NCBI RefSeq assembly: GCF_017939705.1
Contig: NZ_JAGKSQ010000004.1
Span: forward strand, 248,001-312,000
Direction of reading: 5' to 3'
From: Halalkalibacter suaedae
GTDB lineage: Bacteria; Bacillota; Bacilli; Bacillales; Bacillaceae_D
DNA: 64,000 nucleotides
The position numbers were made by a program, and so were the translations under genes. The notes beneath the pieces are model-generated. The model ran no database searches. It was given only the letters and a program-made list of their open reading frames with translations, and was not told the DNA's origin. Below are positions 45,943 through 54,317 of the stretch, piece after piece. The stretch's first letter is position 1. Each line of letters starts with the position of its first letter.

Positions 45943-46473
45943 TTGAACGATCGCCATCACTACATCAAGGAAAAGATAAATGATTGGTACCATACGTACA
46001 ATAATGATGTTTATAATTATGTCTTTCTTTTAATAAGAGACCATGAACAGGCAAAGGATATATTGCAAGATACATTTCTACGTGCTTATAACAATTATGA
46101 ATCATTTCAAGGAGGACTTCCAAAGGCTTGGTTATTTCGAATAGCTCGGAATTTGGCTATTGATCATTTTAGAAAAAGGAAACCAATTGCCTATTTTTTA
46201 GATTCAATTCCATTTGTGCAAACAATTTATCCAACTCCTGAACAAATGACTTTGTTAAATGAATCCGAACAGGAATTATATATTGCACTTAGTAAATTAA
46301 AACGATTATATAGGGAGGTTATTATACTAAGAAAAATTAAGGAGTTCTCTATAAAAGAAACTTCAACTATTCTTGGTTGGTCTGAAAGTAAAGTGAAGGT
46401 AAATTTATATAGAGGAATACAAGCTTTGAAAAAGGAATTAGAAAAGGGGGATTATATTCATGAACCATTTTGA
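45943..46473 (+). CDS. ECF-type RNA polymerase sigma factor
   Basis: 176 aa. Region 2: YVFLLIRDHEQAKDILQDTFLRAYNNY and AWLFRIARNLAIDHFRKRK; region 4: LKRLYREVIILRKIKEFSIKETSTILGWSESKVKVNLYRGIQALKKEL. Directs RNA polymerase to stress or envelope genes. TTG start with AGGAGGAG upstream. It overlaps the next gene by 14 bases, so sigma and its presumed anti-sigma are coupled. Confidence 0.94.
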   Translation: MNDRHHYIKEKINDWYHTYNNDVYNYVFLLIRDHEQAKDILQDTFLRAYNNYESFQGGLPKAWLFRIARNLAIDHFRKRKPIAYFLDSIPFVQTIYPTPEQMTLLNESEQELYIALSKLKRLYREVIILRKIKEFSIKETSTILGWSESKVKVNLYRGIQALKKELEKGDYIHEPF

Positions 46474-47074
46474 GGAGGAAAATGAAATCGACAAAGGTTT
46501 AAAATCAATGGAAAATAAGTTTAGGATTTCAGAAAAGGAAGAAAAATACATTCTAAATGAAATAAATTTGACCATAGATAAAAATGGACCTACCAAAATT
46601 CAGAAATCTCCACAAAGAAATTATTATATTGCTTCGATAGCTTCTGTTTTTCTTTTAATTATATTAGCAATCCCTCTATTGAGTAATGTCTATGAAACAG
46701 GTAGCAATGAATTTTCTAAGAAAACATTTAACATTGCATATACTCCAGTAATCCAAAATGAAATTGATAATCCAAATAAATATCACTCTCTAATGACAGT
46801 AGAATTTTTAGATGAAAAGGTATTCACTAATACTATCTACGGAGAGGGAACATATAAGGTAAATGATGATGTACTTGTCCTTCATTTTGAAAATGAAGCT
46901 GAAAATTTAATAATAGAATTTAAACTTAAAGAAAGTGATAAAGCTTTCAGTAAATATTCAGCGGTGATTAGTGATGTCGATTTTGAAATAACTGATAACA
47001 ATAAAATAAGTCATTTAAAAGGCTTATTTGTTAAATTAGATAAGCAAATGTCTATTGAATTCATCAAAAAATAG
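46460..47074 (+). CDS. Putative anti-sigma factor, single membrane helix
   Basis: 204 aa: cytosolic N-terminus of about 50 residues (EIDKGLKSMENKFRISEKEEKYILNEI), one membrane helix (about 55-73), and an outside domain of about 130 residues. This is the usual topology of Bacillus ECF anti-sigma factors; there is no Zn-binding HxxxCxxC motif. Start lies inside the sigma gene. Confidence 0.75.
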   Translation: MNHFEEENEIDKGLKSMENKFRISEKEEKYILNEINLTIDKNGPTKIQKSPQRNYYIASIASVFLLIILAIPLLSNVYETGSNEFSKKTFNIAYTPVIQNEIDNPNKYHSLMTVEFLDEKVFTNTIYGEGTYKVNDDVLVLHFENEAENLIIEFKLKESDKAFSKYSAVISDVDFEITDNNKISHLKGLFVKLDKQMSIEFIKK

Positions 47075-47091
47075 AATAAAAGGTGATGAAA

Positions 47092-47598
47092 ATGCCTAAC
47101 AAAAAAGTCAGGGGCTTAAAACGAAAAGTGAACAGTATGGTAAATAGAATTGAGAAGGAAACCATCAAGTTTCCTTCCGATTTTTATAATGGGTATTGGC
47201 ATCTTCATTTACCTGTTGGACAAGGATTTATATCTTCTCCCAAGACCCCAGTGGGCATCAAGCGTATATGTATCCAAGCATTATTGAAAAGGGCAGAACA
47301 TTTAGTGAATATAAAACCTGATACTTCGGAAGGAACAAGAATAGTTGTTGCAGTTGATTTACCGGGTCTATGGAACTCACAAATCATTGTGTTTAAAGGG
47401 GAGTCTTATTATAAAACATTCTTCGATAGAAATGATGCTTCTCAAAAGTGGACACCTCTTCCTGCATCCAGAAATATTGAACATGAATGGAAACTAACGA
47501 TCCCGAAGAACATGAAGATTCTAGGGTTTAGAGAAGAAATCACCGATGAAAAGGACCCATATGTAGGAGAAATATGGTTCATAGGGGAGTTGAATTAA
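47092..47598 (+). CDS. DUF3916-like protein
   Basis: About 168 aa, soluble. RGLKRKVNSMVNRIEKETIKFPSDFYNGYWHLHLPVGQGFI and TPVGIKRICIQALLKRAEHL resemble DUF3916, an uncharacterised Bacillus family. ATG 47092 is chosen after AAAAGGTG. 18 bp behind the anti-sigma gene, so possibly cotranscribed with it. Confidence 0.7.
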   Translation: MPNKKVRGLKRKVNSMVNRIEKETIKFPSDFYNGYWHLHLPVGQGFISSPKTPVGIKRICIQALLKRAEHLVNIKPDTSEGTRIVVAVDLPGLWNSQIIVFKGESYYKTFFDRNDASQKWTPLPASRNIEHEWKLTIPKNMKILGFREEITDEKDPYVGEIWFIGELN

Positions 47599-47710
47599 GG
47601 TGTTGCTTATAAGGAAGGGATGCACGAAATGACGCAAGCGGGATGGAAGTCGATTCGGCATAAAAGACTAGGGCACGAATAATGCTAGACTGATATCCTT
47701 TACTCGAATC

Positions 47711-47743
47711 AGAAAAGGAAGTTGATAATCAACCTCCTTTCTC
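47711..47743. terminator. Bidirectional terminator
   Basis: AAAAGGAAGTTGAT / ATCAACCTCCTTT form a 13-bp stem between the plus-strand gene and the convergent small minus-strand gene. Between 47599 and 47700 only a 20-codon frame (47620-47682) is seen, not credible as a gene. Confidence 0.8.
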
Positions 47744-47747
47744 TAAA

Positions 47748-47864
47748 TTAAAATACGGCTTTCACAAAGTTAATAAGTACCCTTGGAAGATATAACACTG
47801 CATCAACAGTCCAGCCTAACAGGGTACTAATCAAGGTATTTTTATCAGCGTTATCTCGGCTCAT
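47748..47864 (-). CDS. Small hydrophobic protein, 38 aa
   Basis: Minus-strand frame starting MSRDNADKNTLISTLLGWTV and ending LYLPRVLINFVKAVF. ATG at 47864 has a perfect AGGAGGTG seven bases upstream and a terminator directly behind. Charged N-terminus then amphipathic/hydrophobic helix: the shape of a small membrane peptide, possibly bacteriocin-like, toxin-like or regulatory; no homologue recognised. The 320 bp upstream are AT-rich with no other feature I can name. Confidence 0.65.
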   Translation of the reverse strand: MSRDNADKNTLISTLLGWTVDAVLYLPRVLINFVKAVF

Positions 47865-48192
47865 GTATTCACCTCCTATCCTTACCATAATATTGTTAAA
47901 AGTTATAATTATCTTGCTCGGTTAAACCGAATTACTCATTGTATAAATTCATAAGCAGCACTAAATATTTACAATAGTTCTTCCTGCAACAATACAATTT
48001 AACATACGGCTGCTATATGATATACAGACATGAAGTAGCTTATAACAAATCTTTAAAGCCTTGCTATTTCAATTATACATATTTTCAACTTTAGGTTGAA
48101 TTCCTAAATCAATTGTAATTATTAAAAGCCTGGATAATCATTATGTGAATAACCATGGTCTTTAGAAAAGAGAACGTCTTACTACAAAAATA

Positions 48193-48233
48193 GTGCATTT
48201 TTGTCAGTGGAATGGGAATTAATGTTAAACTAA
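48193..48233 (+). repeat. Array element, 3' part
   Basis: GTGCATTTTTGTCAGTGG, AATGGGAATTAATGTTAAAC and TAAG; the hairpin's left arm and 5' box are missing. Confidence 0.78.
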
Positions 48234-48283
48234 GAAGCGGAGTAGTTATAAAGGAAATAATTTTATTAAAGGATGAATGTTTT

Positions 48284-48775
48284 ATGAATAATAAGGCTCA
48301 ACAGTTTTTTAATGAGTTTTGTTTGATAGCTAATAAGAAAGGGATTGAATGTAAAGAGGCTTTTCAATTCGGAACTTCTGCTGATTGGTTATCCAGTTTA
48401 GTTGTTGAAAATAAGAAGACAGCGACAACTTCTGCTTTCTTGTTTTATGAGTTAGAGAATGAAGCTCTACCTAAAGTGGGCGAATATAATATTGTTCTAG
48501 ATGCTCAGGAAGAACCGGTATCGGTCATTCAAATTCAATCAGTTGAAGTTGTACCTATGAATGAGGTAACAGAGGAATTTGCTTTAGCTGAAGGCGAAGG
48601 TGACTACCGTTATTGGTGGGAAGCACATGAGACGTTTTTTACAGGATTATTAAAAGAGAACAATATGGAATTTTCACCAGAAATGTTAGTTGTATGTGAA
48701 CGATTTACAAATGTATATTCAAAAAAACAGCTAAATAAAATGGAGTCTTCCATAGTCCGATTAGGCAGCTCTTAA
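48284..48775 (+). CDS. ASCH domain protein
   Basis: 163 aa. The fold is suggested by AFQFGTSADWLSSLVVENKKTATTSAFLFYELENEALPKVGEYNIVLDAQEEPVSVIQIQSVEVVPMNEV and the EGEGDYRYWWEAHETFF ending, all typical of YqfB-like ASCH proteins that bind RNA or act on N4-acetylcytidine-type substrates. ATG 48284 preferred over 48212 because of AAAGGATG upstream. Confidence 0.88.
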   Translation: MNNKAQQFFNEFCLIANKKGIECKEAFQFGTSADWLSSLVVENKKTATTSAFLFYELENEALPKVGEYNIVLDAQEEPVSVIQIQSVEVVPMNEVTEEFALAEGEGDYRYWWEAHETFFTGLLKENNMEFSPEMLVVCERFTNVYSKKQLNKMESSIVRLGSS

Positions 48776-48837
48776 ACGGAAGCGAGATTGGGTTTCAAGT
48801 AAACGATACGTAGGTAAGTTATGTAATGTTAAGGTTG

Positions 48838-48882
48838 AAAATCTATAATGATATTGCTTTTTTCAATATCATTATAGATTTT
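48838..48882. terminator. Perfect 19-bp inverted repeat, bidirectional terminator
   Basis: AAAATCTATAATGATATTG (48838-48856) and its exact complement (48864-48882) around CTTTTTT, between two convergent genes. Confidence 0.85.
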
Positions 48883-48935
48883 AGTGAAGATCCTACTGAT
48901 AGAAGTGGTATTTTTAAAATTACTTTGTTCGAAAT

Positions 48936-49328
48936 TTAGTTTATTTTATCGGTATGTGCGATGGCAGAGATTTCAATCAGTTGCTCTGGGAACGCCAGAT
49001 AAGTCACACCGAGGAGGCTGCCCGCCGGCCGGTGTTGTTCAAGGTATTCCTTGAACAAGTCGACGACTGGCTTAGAGTGTTCTTGCGGATTTGTGAGGTA
49101 GATTTCCACATAAGCTAGGTTGGACTTCGTCACTTCTAACTCTTTTAGCACACGATCAAGATTTTCAAGCGTTTGCCGAGTTTGAGATTTAATATCGTTC
49201 TTGCCAACGAATATACCTTCTTTATTGTGTGAAAATTGACCTGAAATATAAATAGTGCCGTTGACGTTGTAGCCTTGAGTAATACCGTGATCCCATAGAT
49301 TGTGATGATAGGTTCTTAAAAGACTCAT
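48936..49328 (-). CDS. RidA family protein
   Basis: 130 aa YjgF/YER057c/UK114 member: NVNGTIYISGQFSHN, TRQTLENLDRVLKELEVTKSNLAYVEIYLTN, and the C-terminal RPAGSLLGVTYLAFPEQLIEISAIA. The usual Arg of RPxxS and Glu near the end are present, so enamine/imine deaminase activity is possible. Divergent from an HxlR regulator, which probably controls it. Confidence 0.93.
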   Translation of the reverse strand: MSLLRTYHHNLWDHGITQGYNVNGTIYISGQFSHNKEGIFVGKNDIKSQTRQTLENLDRVLKELEVTKSNLAYVEIYLTNPQEHSKPVVDLFKEYLEQHRPAGSLLGVTYLAFPEQLIEISAIAHTDKIN

Positions 49329-49368
49329 TGTTTTCTCTCCTTTGTTTTAAAGTAAGGTAAGTATAGAT

Positions 49369-49415
49369 CGACTACAAAGAAAAAAGTAGTACGCACTTTT
49401 TTAATAGTTACTACC
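49369..49415. promoter_or_regulatory. RidA-HxlR intergenic operator candidate
   Basis: CGACTAC (49370) and GTAGTACG (49387) form a short dyad with A-rich centre in the 102-bp region between divergent genes; HxlR proteins usually bind such dyads. Confidence 0.45.
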
Positions 49416-49430
49416 AGAAAGGATAGTGTA

Positions 49431-49778
49431 ATGATGAGTATGAGTGACTATAAAGAAAAGGGTAATATCCAAGAGACATCTTTTGGTTATACTTTGTCAG
49501 TGATTGGAGGTAAATGGAAGATGCTCATCCTTTACCTTTTAGCTGAAAATCAACCGGTTCGCTTTAATGAAATGAAAAGAAGAATAGGAGCTATTACCTA
49601 TAAGACATTAAGTTCTCAATTAAAAGAACTGGAAGCAGACGGGATCGTTCGACGGAAAGAGTATCCTCAAATTCCACCAAAAGTGGAGTACAGCCTCACA
49701 GAAAAAGCAGAAACCCTATTACCCGTTTTAGAACAGTTATGTAAATGGGGAGAAACAAACCGCAATAGTTTGTACTAG
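49431..49778 (+). CDS. HxlR family transcriptional regulator
   Basis: 115 aa winged helix: FGYTLSVIGGKWKMLILYLLAENQPVRFNEMKRRIGAITYKTLSSQLKELEADGIVRRKEYPQIPPKVEYSLTEKAETLLPVLEQLCKWG is the complete HxlR domain. Probably senses a reactive small molecule and controls the divergent RidA gene. ATG with AAAGGATAG upstream. Confidence 0.95.
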   Translation: MMSMSDYKEKGNIQETSFGYTLSVIGGKWKMLILYLLAENQPVRFNEMKRRIGAITYKTLSSQLKELEADGIVRRKEYPQIPPKVEYSLTEKAETLLPVLEQLCKWGETNRNSLY

Positions 49779-49786
49779 ATTAATTG

Positions 49787-49856
49787 AGCTAACTGGGTGC
49801 AATTTCCGAACAGAAATAGGTTTTACATTGAAACGAGTATATAAGAAGGTCGGGCA
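49787..49856 (+). repeat. Array element copy (GGGCAA end)
   Basis: TTGAGCTAACTGGGTGCAAT, TTCCGAACAGAAATAGG, TTTTACATTGAAACGAG, GGTCGGGCAA; hairpin weakened. Confidence 0.72.
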
Positions 49857-49871
49857 AAAGAGGAGTTAAAT

Positions 49872-50261
49872 ATGAATGAAATTAAGCTAATCTGTGAAAA
49901 TAGAGAATATTTAGGTTTCTTTTTAGACAATGATTTTTTTGAGTATGGAGAAAGTCAAATTGAAATTAAGGTAAGTAATTATTTTGTTCGGGGGCAAGTT
50001 TGGTTTAGTTTTGGTGAGTTAAAACAATTCACTAAAGAAATGGAACAATTGTATAAAAATATGAAGGGAAAAGTTGTTCTAATTGATTCAGAGTGTAATC
50101 TTGATATAACATTTTCACTCAACAGAAGAGGTTACGTTCTTGTTAAGGGACGTTATCAAGAGAATCATGCAAGAGAGAATAAGTTGATTTTTGAAATGGA
50201 GACAACTCAGCCAAGCTTTAACGAATGGATTTCTGCATTTAATAATGCCTTAGCAGAATAA
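49872..50261 (+). CDS. WapI-like immunity family protein (tentative)
   Basis: 129 aa, soluble, beta-rich. LICENREYLGFFLDNDFFEYGESQIEIKVSNYFVRGQVWFSFGELKQFTKEMEQLY and GRYQENHARENKLIFEMETTQPSFNEWI resemble a DUF family annotated as WapI-type immunity. No toxin nearby. AGAGGAGTT before ATG. Confidence 0.55.
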   Translation: MNEIKLICENREYLGFFLDNDFFEYGESQIEIKVSNYFVRGQVWFSFGELKQFTKEMEQLYKNMKGKVVLIDSECNLDITFSLNRRGYVLVKGRYQENHARENKLIFEMETTQPSFNEWISAFNNALAE

Positions 50262-50437
50262 GCCCTTCTTCAATGAAACATCTAGTAAAAGTTTTTAATG
50301 GGTAGTTCTAATATGGAGAAATACAGTTATGAAAAAACATTGTTGTGAGGATATAGCTTATCATTCTAACATGTTGCAATAGCTGTTTCAGAAATTTTAT
50401 CATGAACAAAAAACGAATAAGTTAGGAGTAAAGTAAA

Positions 50438-50923
50438 TTGAAAGAAGTATGGGAGAGGTTTAAAACTGTTGAAGGTTGCTTTTTAAAAGGGATTTTCGCG
50501 AATAAGCTTGATACATACCGAGTAAATAAAGAACTCTTAATTCACTCTGTTGAACCCTTACTATATATAAGAAAAGAGAATTCAGTTGACATACAGTATT
50601 GGAAAATAGACTGGATTGAGGACAGCACAGGTGATGACTTTCTGTTACTTAAAGAACAGAAAACTCCAGAACCACTTAAATACGAACTAATAGATGGCCC
50701 GTCCCAAAAACATATCATAATGGGCTCAAGTTTTTCCGTTCAACCTAACTTAATAAAAAATGTAAGTGGATACGGTTTTAAGGAAAGCAATAATGAGATT
50801 TTGTCCTCTATTGTATTAGAACTTGAGGACGTGTTCATGACTATCAAATCAGGAGCCATTATAGAGATTAAAATTATAGAAGATGAACCTAAAGATTTAG
50901 GAGACTTAATCTTCACAACATAA
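50438..50923 (+). CDS. Hypothetical soluble protein, 161 aa
   Basis: No family recognised. LLIHSVEPLLYIRKENSVDIQYWKIDW and IIMGSSFSVQPNLIKNVSGYGFKESNNEILSSIVLELEDVFMTIKSGAIIEIKI; the ending is like the 117-aa protein at 27942 in layout. TTG start after TTAGGAGT. Confidence 0.7.
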   Translation: MKEVWERFKTVEGCFLKGIFANKLDTYRVNKELLIHSVEPLLYIRKENSVDIQYWKIDWIEDSTGDDFLLLKEQKTPEPLKYELIDGPSQKHIIMGSSFSVQPNLIKNVSGYGFKESNNEILSSIVLELEDVFMTIKSGAIIEIKIIEDEPKDLGDLIFTT

Positions 50924-50995
50924 CTCATTTTGGATGATATCATTGGGTCGACATCATTACTATATTTCGTGCTGCTAAGAGGGGGAGTATGAAGT

Positions 50996-51184
50996 TTGAG
51001 TTCTAAAAAGAGTTCTAAACTTGAAAAATGGCGAGCAAAGTATGCGTCATTAGCTGTTGGATCAGGTTGCTTATATAGTGTTGTTACAAGTTGGGGAGAA
51101 AATTGGTTAATGACAACGATATTGACAGCCGGTGTAATCATGTGTGGAATAATGGCTTTCTTTGATCTAAAGAAGAACATTTAG
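50996..51184 (+). CDS. Small membrane protein, 62 aa
   Basis: Basic N-terminus SSKKSSKLEKWRAKYAS, then two short membrane segments separated by WGENW. TTG start with GAGGGGGAG upstream. Unknown function. Confidence 0.65.
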   Translation: MSSKKSSKLEKWRAKYASLAVGSGCLYSVVTSWGENWLMTTILTAGVIMCGIMAFFDLKKNI

Positions 51185-51188
51185 AACG

Positions 51189-51240
51189 TGTTAAACTGAC
51201 TAGGATAACCCATTAAGAGCAGGGCTTACTCCTTTCTTAC
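51189..51240 (+). repeat. Array element copy, degenerate
   Basis: GTTAAACTGACTAGGATAAC, CCATTAAGAGCAGGG, CTTACTCCTTTC. Confidence 0.55.
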
Positions 51241-51295
51241 AGTGGTATTTGACTATACGTGCTCTTGAACAGATCTCCTCGGTCTACATACTTAA

Positions 51296-51772
51296 TTATT
51301 CTTTTAATCTAACTGCCCATATTAAATTGAAAAAAACGGCCAACAACATAACCGCCGTTAAAAGCAATGGTAAAAAACTGAATACGTTGTTTTCAATACC
51401 TACTGAGTATCTTACAAAAGATTCATTGGCTAATATAGAACTAATTAATACTAGGTTTTGAATCAAAACCATGATTTTTTTCGACATATTGTATTGTTGC
51501 TCTCGATTTTTTTCGGTTAAATTAATGTAATTAAGTTTTTCAGGGTTTTTAGTTAATAACCCAAGTAACCACCAGATTAGAAGCCCTATAATTGGCATAA
51601 CTAGTACAAAGTACTTCGAACCCCAATTATCAGGTTCACCTTTAGTGGAATGAATGGCAATACGGTCTGGAATATCTGGCCAAAATAAAAATAAATTTAT
51701 CAAATGATACGCTAAAATGACCAGAGAAATGAAAGTGAATAAGTGTTTAAATGAATTTACTTTTATCAGCAA
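51296..51772 (-). CDS. DUF1648-like membrane protein
   Basis: 158 aa with four membrane helices. WPDIPDRIAIHSTKGEPDNWGSKYFVLVMPIIGLLIWWL is the DUF1648 motif found at the N-terminus of SdpI-type immunity proteins and relatives. TTG start at 51772 with AGGAGGGT upstream. Minus strand, one of the few inverted genes in the array. Confidence 0.78.
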   Translation of the reverse strand: MLIKVNSFKHLFTFISLVILAYHLINLFLFWPDIPDRIAIHSTKGEPDNWGSKYFVLVMPIIGLLIWWLLGLLTKNPEKLNYINLTEKNREQQYNMSKKIMVLIQNLVLISSILANESFVRYSVGIENNVFSFLPLLLTAVMLLAVFFNLIWAVRLKE

Positions 51773-51885
51773 AGTACCCTCCTTTTTCCAATTATATATT
51801 GTCTATTTTATCAGATATATGAGAAATAGCTTTAGAAAGTTTTTAGATGAATTAACAACAGTAACAGAAGTTTTTCCATGGCATT

Positions 51886-51908
51886 GGAAAGGAAATTAAT
51901 GTTAAGAT
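51886..51908 (+). repeat. Array element, 3' box
   Basis: GGAAAGGAAATTAATGTTAA followed by GATAAT. Confidence 0.8.
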
Positions 51909-51970
51909 AATAAAGGTGTAATTACTCAAGTTCTGGGATAGATTAGTGAATCTTTTGAGGGGGATCTTGA

Positions 51971-52090
51971 TTGATAATTATTGGTTTTATCATAATAGTG
52001 GTCACACTTCTAGCAATAGAAGGACAACTAAGAAAAGCTTCTAGACAGAATGAGGAAATCATTGAGTTGTTAAAAGGAATAAAGGGGATA
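51971..52090 (+). CDS. Small membrane protein, 39 aa
   Basis: One helix (IIIGFIIIVVTLLAIEGQL) and a charged tail RKASRQNEEIIELLKGIRG. TTG 51971 with GAGGGGGATC upstream, 63 bp behind a 3' box. Same plan as the 55-aa protein at 24723. Confidence 0.6.
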
Positions 52091-52207
52091 AGCAGGAATG
52101 ATAAATTGAACTAGCAGAGTGTTTCAACTAATAGGAGTTATATAATGAAGAAGAGAAAAGAATAATCTTTGAAACTAAATTAATTCTGACTAATTGTGAA
52201 ATGATTT

Positions 52208-52284
52208 ACGTAAATTTACGGGTAGCGTTCCTTAGAAGGGGCGTTTTTTTTGTGTGAGTAAATGGAAATTGGCATTAAATTAAA
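52208..52284 (+). repeat. Complete array element
   Basis: TACGTAAATTTACGGGTAGC, hairpin GCGTTCC/GGGGCGTTTTTTTT, GTGAGTAAATGGAAATTGGC, ATTAAATTA. Confidence 0.82.
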
Positions 52285-52289
52285 GATAT

Positions 52290-52394
52290 GTTTATATTGC
52301 GGAAGGTGAAGTTATAGGAGGAAATTCATTTCCAGTACTAATAGCTGACTTTGGCATAGGTGGAGGGTATTTCAATCTTCATGGAGAAGATTGA
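52290..52394 (+). pseudogene. 3' gene remnant
   Basis: Frame of 34 residues without start: VYIAEGEVIGGNSFPVLIAD and FGIGGGYFNLHGED. Begins right behind a 3' box, as if the array had captured or kept only the end of a gene. Confidence 0.4.
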
Positions 52395-52483
52395 AATTTA
52401 CACAGTTATTTGTTTTTTTGAGTGGATTTCTAAAAAAAGCACTTACAATTTGCTACTGTTAGTGTTCCTTCAATATTGTCCAT

Positions 52484-52508
52484 TAAAAGGAAATTAATGT
52501 TAAAATAT
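52484..52508 (+). repeat. Array element, 3' box
   Basis: AAAAGGAAATTAATGTTAAA and ATATTAAAG, 30 bp before the next gene; upstream half unrecognisable. Confidence 0.85.
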
Positions 52509-52539
52509 TAAAGACGTAATCTTAATAAGGGTGATTAAA

Positions 52540-52749
52540 ATGGGAGAAATAATCGTATCGGTAATACCGTATATTGTTCAGATCTTATTGTTGGTCGGTG
52601 CAATTGGATTGTTCTATTTAGTTTTTAAGGGTGCTTTTTCTAAGTTATTTGTCACTCGTTCAAAATTTGAAGAAGTAGAGAACGAGGTTAATAGCTTGTC
52701 TAAGGAATTAGATTCTATAAAAGAGCAGATGAAAAACGATACCAAATGA
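52540..52749 (+). CDS. Small membrane protein with coiled-coil tail, 69 aa
   Basis: One helix (IVQILLLVGAIGLFYLVF, residues 8-27) then a heptad-like tail FEEVENEVNSLSKELDSIKEQMKN. ATG 52540 after AAGGGTGA. Third protein of this plan in the array. Confidence 0.75.
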   Translation: MGEIIVSVIPYIVQILLLVGAIGLFYLVFKGAFSKLFVTRSKFEEVENEVNSLSKELDSIKEQMKNDTK

Positions 52750-53018
52750 GTACAGTCTATTTATTCAACAATGGGGGGATTCCCTCTACTAAGAAAATGA
52801 ATGTAGAACCCAATTAACAGTCTTTGAAAGAAAGATGAAAGCTAATCCAGCGTGATTTTCTGAAAAATAAGAGTTTTAGAGAGTATGTGAAAAGTGAATT
52901 AGCAGGTAAGGTATAAGTGCAACTACTTACATATTTACCTTGCGAAAGACTCAGTCATTCAAGTATTAGATTGAAATGCTGTTTCGCTACAACTAGCACT
53001 CTTTCAAAGGGGGATTAA

Positions 53019-53426
53019 ATGATTAAAAGAATTTTTGAAAGGATTGTACTCTTTTCAATAATAGTGCTCGCAGCTTGTAATATGAATTCGCAATCAGAAT
53101 CAATACTGAACCCAATTCTAAGTGAGTTTCAAGAGGCGGGAATTACCTTAAAGGAGGAAACGGAAAAAGCAAAAACATTTAGCTTTCCTGGCTCGGATGA
53201 GAAATATTACGAATTTAAGGATGGATACGTCTATCTTATATACAACTTTGACAGTAAAGAAGTGATTATTGACAAACTAACTACAATATTTGCAGAAGCA
53301 GAATTTCCTTATGATGTTAATAGTTTATATACGTATCAATTCATTATTATTTTTATTGCTAGTAGCGAAAACCCTGATATAGCAGAAAAAATAGAATCTA
53401 TATTTCAAAAATTAAAAGATCATTAA
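53019..53426 (+). CDS. Lipoprotein, 135 aa
   Basis: Lipobox VLAAC at residues 16-20. The mature domain (ILSEFQEAGITLKEETEKAKTFSFPGSDEKYYEFKDGYVYLIYNF) is like small Bacillus lipoprotein domains of unknown role. AAAGGGGGA before ATG. Confidence 0.78.
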   Translation: MIKRIFERIVLFSIIVLAACNMNSQSESILNPILSEFQEAGITLKEETEKAKTFSFPGSDEKYYEFKDGYVYLIYNFDSKEVIIDKLTTIFAEAEFPYDVNSLYTYQFIIIFIASSENPDIAEKIESIFQKLKDH

Positions 53427-53698
53427 AATGCTAGTAAGAGAAGTGATCGGTGCTATTGTTTTTTAATTAAATATTTTGATTGTACATAAAACAATAATAA
53501 ATATCCTATATACTTGTAATATAGACCATATAGTTTACTTTAGTAATCCTGACCCGGTTTGTAGAAAACATGACACTCCCTTCAATTATAATTGGTGGGC
53601 CAAATGAAAAAGTGCTAAAGAAGACACAAAGCCTTCAAGAAACAGACTAACATTGTAGTGAGGATATGGCTAAAAATCAAAGGAGGTAGAGGCAGAAA

Positions 53699-54223
53699 TT
53701 GAAGTATAAAAAGCTTTTAATTATATGTTGTATAGTTAATGTATTGTTAGTGATGCTTTCTACTTTTTTTGTGTTCAAAATAAACGAAACAGAGGAAATC
53801 CTTACCCAAAATGAGCAGAACTTATTAAGGGAGTTTGTGAAAAATCAAGAAGGTATAAAGACCAAATTGAATTCCTCATTAAAAGAACAAAGTGAAAATA
53901 GTGAAATGGGGTTAATAGCAGCATTGTCTTTGAATGTTGCCAATATAAAGCTACATGAACATATTTCAATTCCAAATGATTTAAGAAGGTTTCACTTTGA
54001 CTTAAACGTGTATATTACTCATCTTTTAATGCAATCTAGTGATGAAAAACTAAATGTTTCAGAAAAGGAAGATATCATAGTTGTTATCGAAATCCTAACT
54101 AATTATGAAGAAGAATTGAATTTTAATTTTTATGACAGTCCAAGCGAGATCCAGAGAAAATTAGACAATGCTGTAAAAGAAGTTATAACCCCATTCTTAA
54201 ACAGCAATTCTAATCCATTTTGA
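53699..54223 (+). CDS. Membrane-anchored helical protein, 174 aa
   Basis: N-terminal membrane helix (IICCIVNVLLVMLSTFFVF) followed by a helical, Glu/Lys/Asn-rich outside or cytosolic domain. Unknown. TTG start after AAAGGAGGT. Confidence 0.72.
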   Translation: MKYKKLLIICCIVNVLLVMLSTFFVFKINETEEILTQNEQNLLREFVKNQEGIKTKLNSSLKEQSENSEMGLIAALSLNVANIKLHEHISIPNDLRRFHFDLNVYITHLLMQSSDEKLNVSEKEDIIVVIEILTNYEEELNFNFYDSPSEIQRKLDNAVKEVITPFLNSNSNPF

Positions 54224-54317
54224 TAAAACTAACTACTGCTCATTACTTGAACAGTAGGGACAGGTCAATTTGCTTACAATATTGGAAAAGTAACGTGCAC
54301 CTCGCAAATGTTACTAT

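Noticed and set aside
47620-47682. 20-codon frame with AAGGAAGGG upstream
   Set aside because: Too short and without any supporting context; mentioned only with the nearby terminator.
51249-51461. 70-residue plus-strand frame
   Set aside because: Antisense to the DUF1648-like gene on the minus strand.
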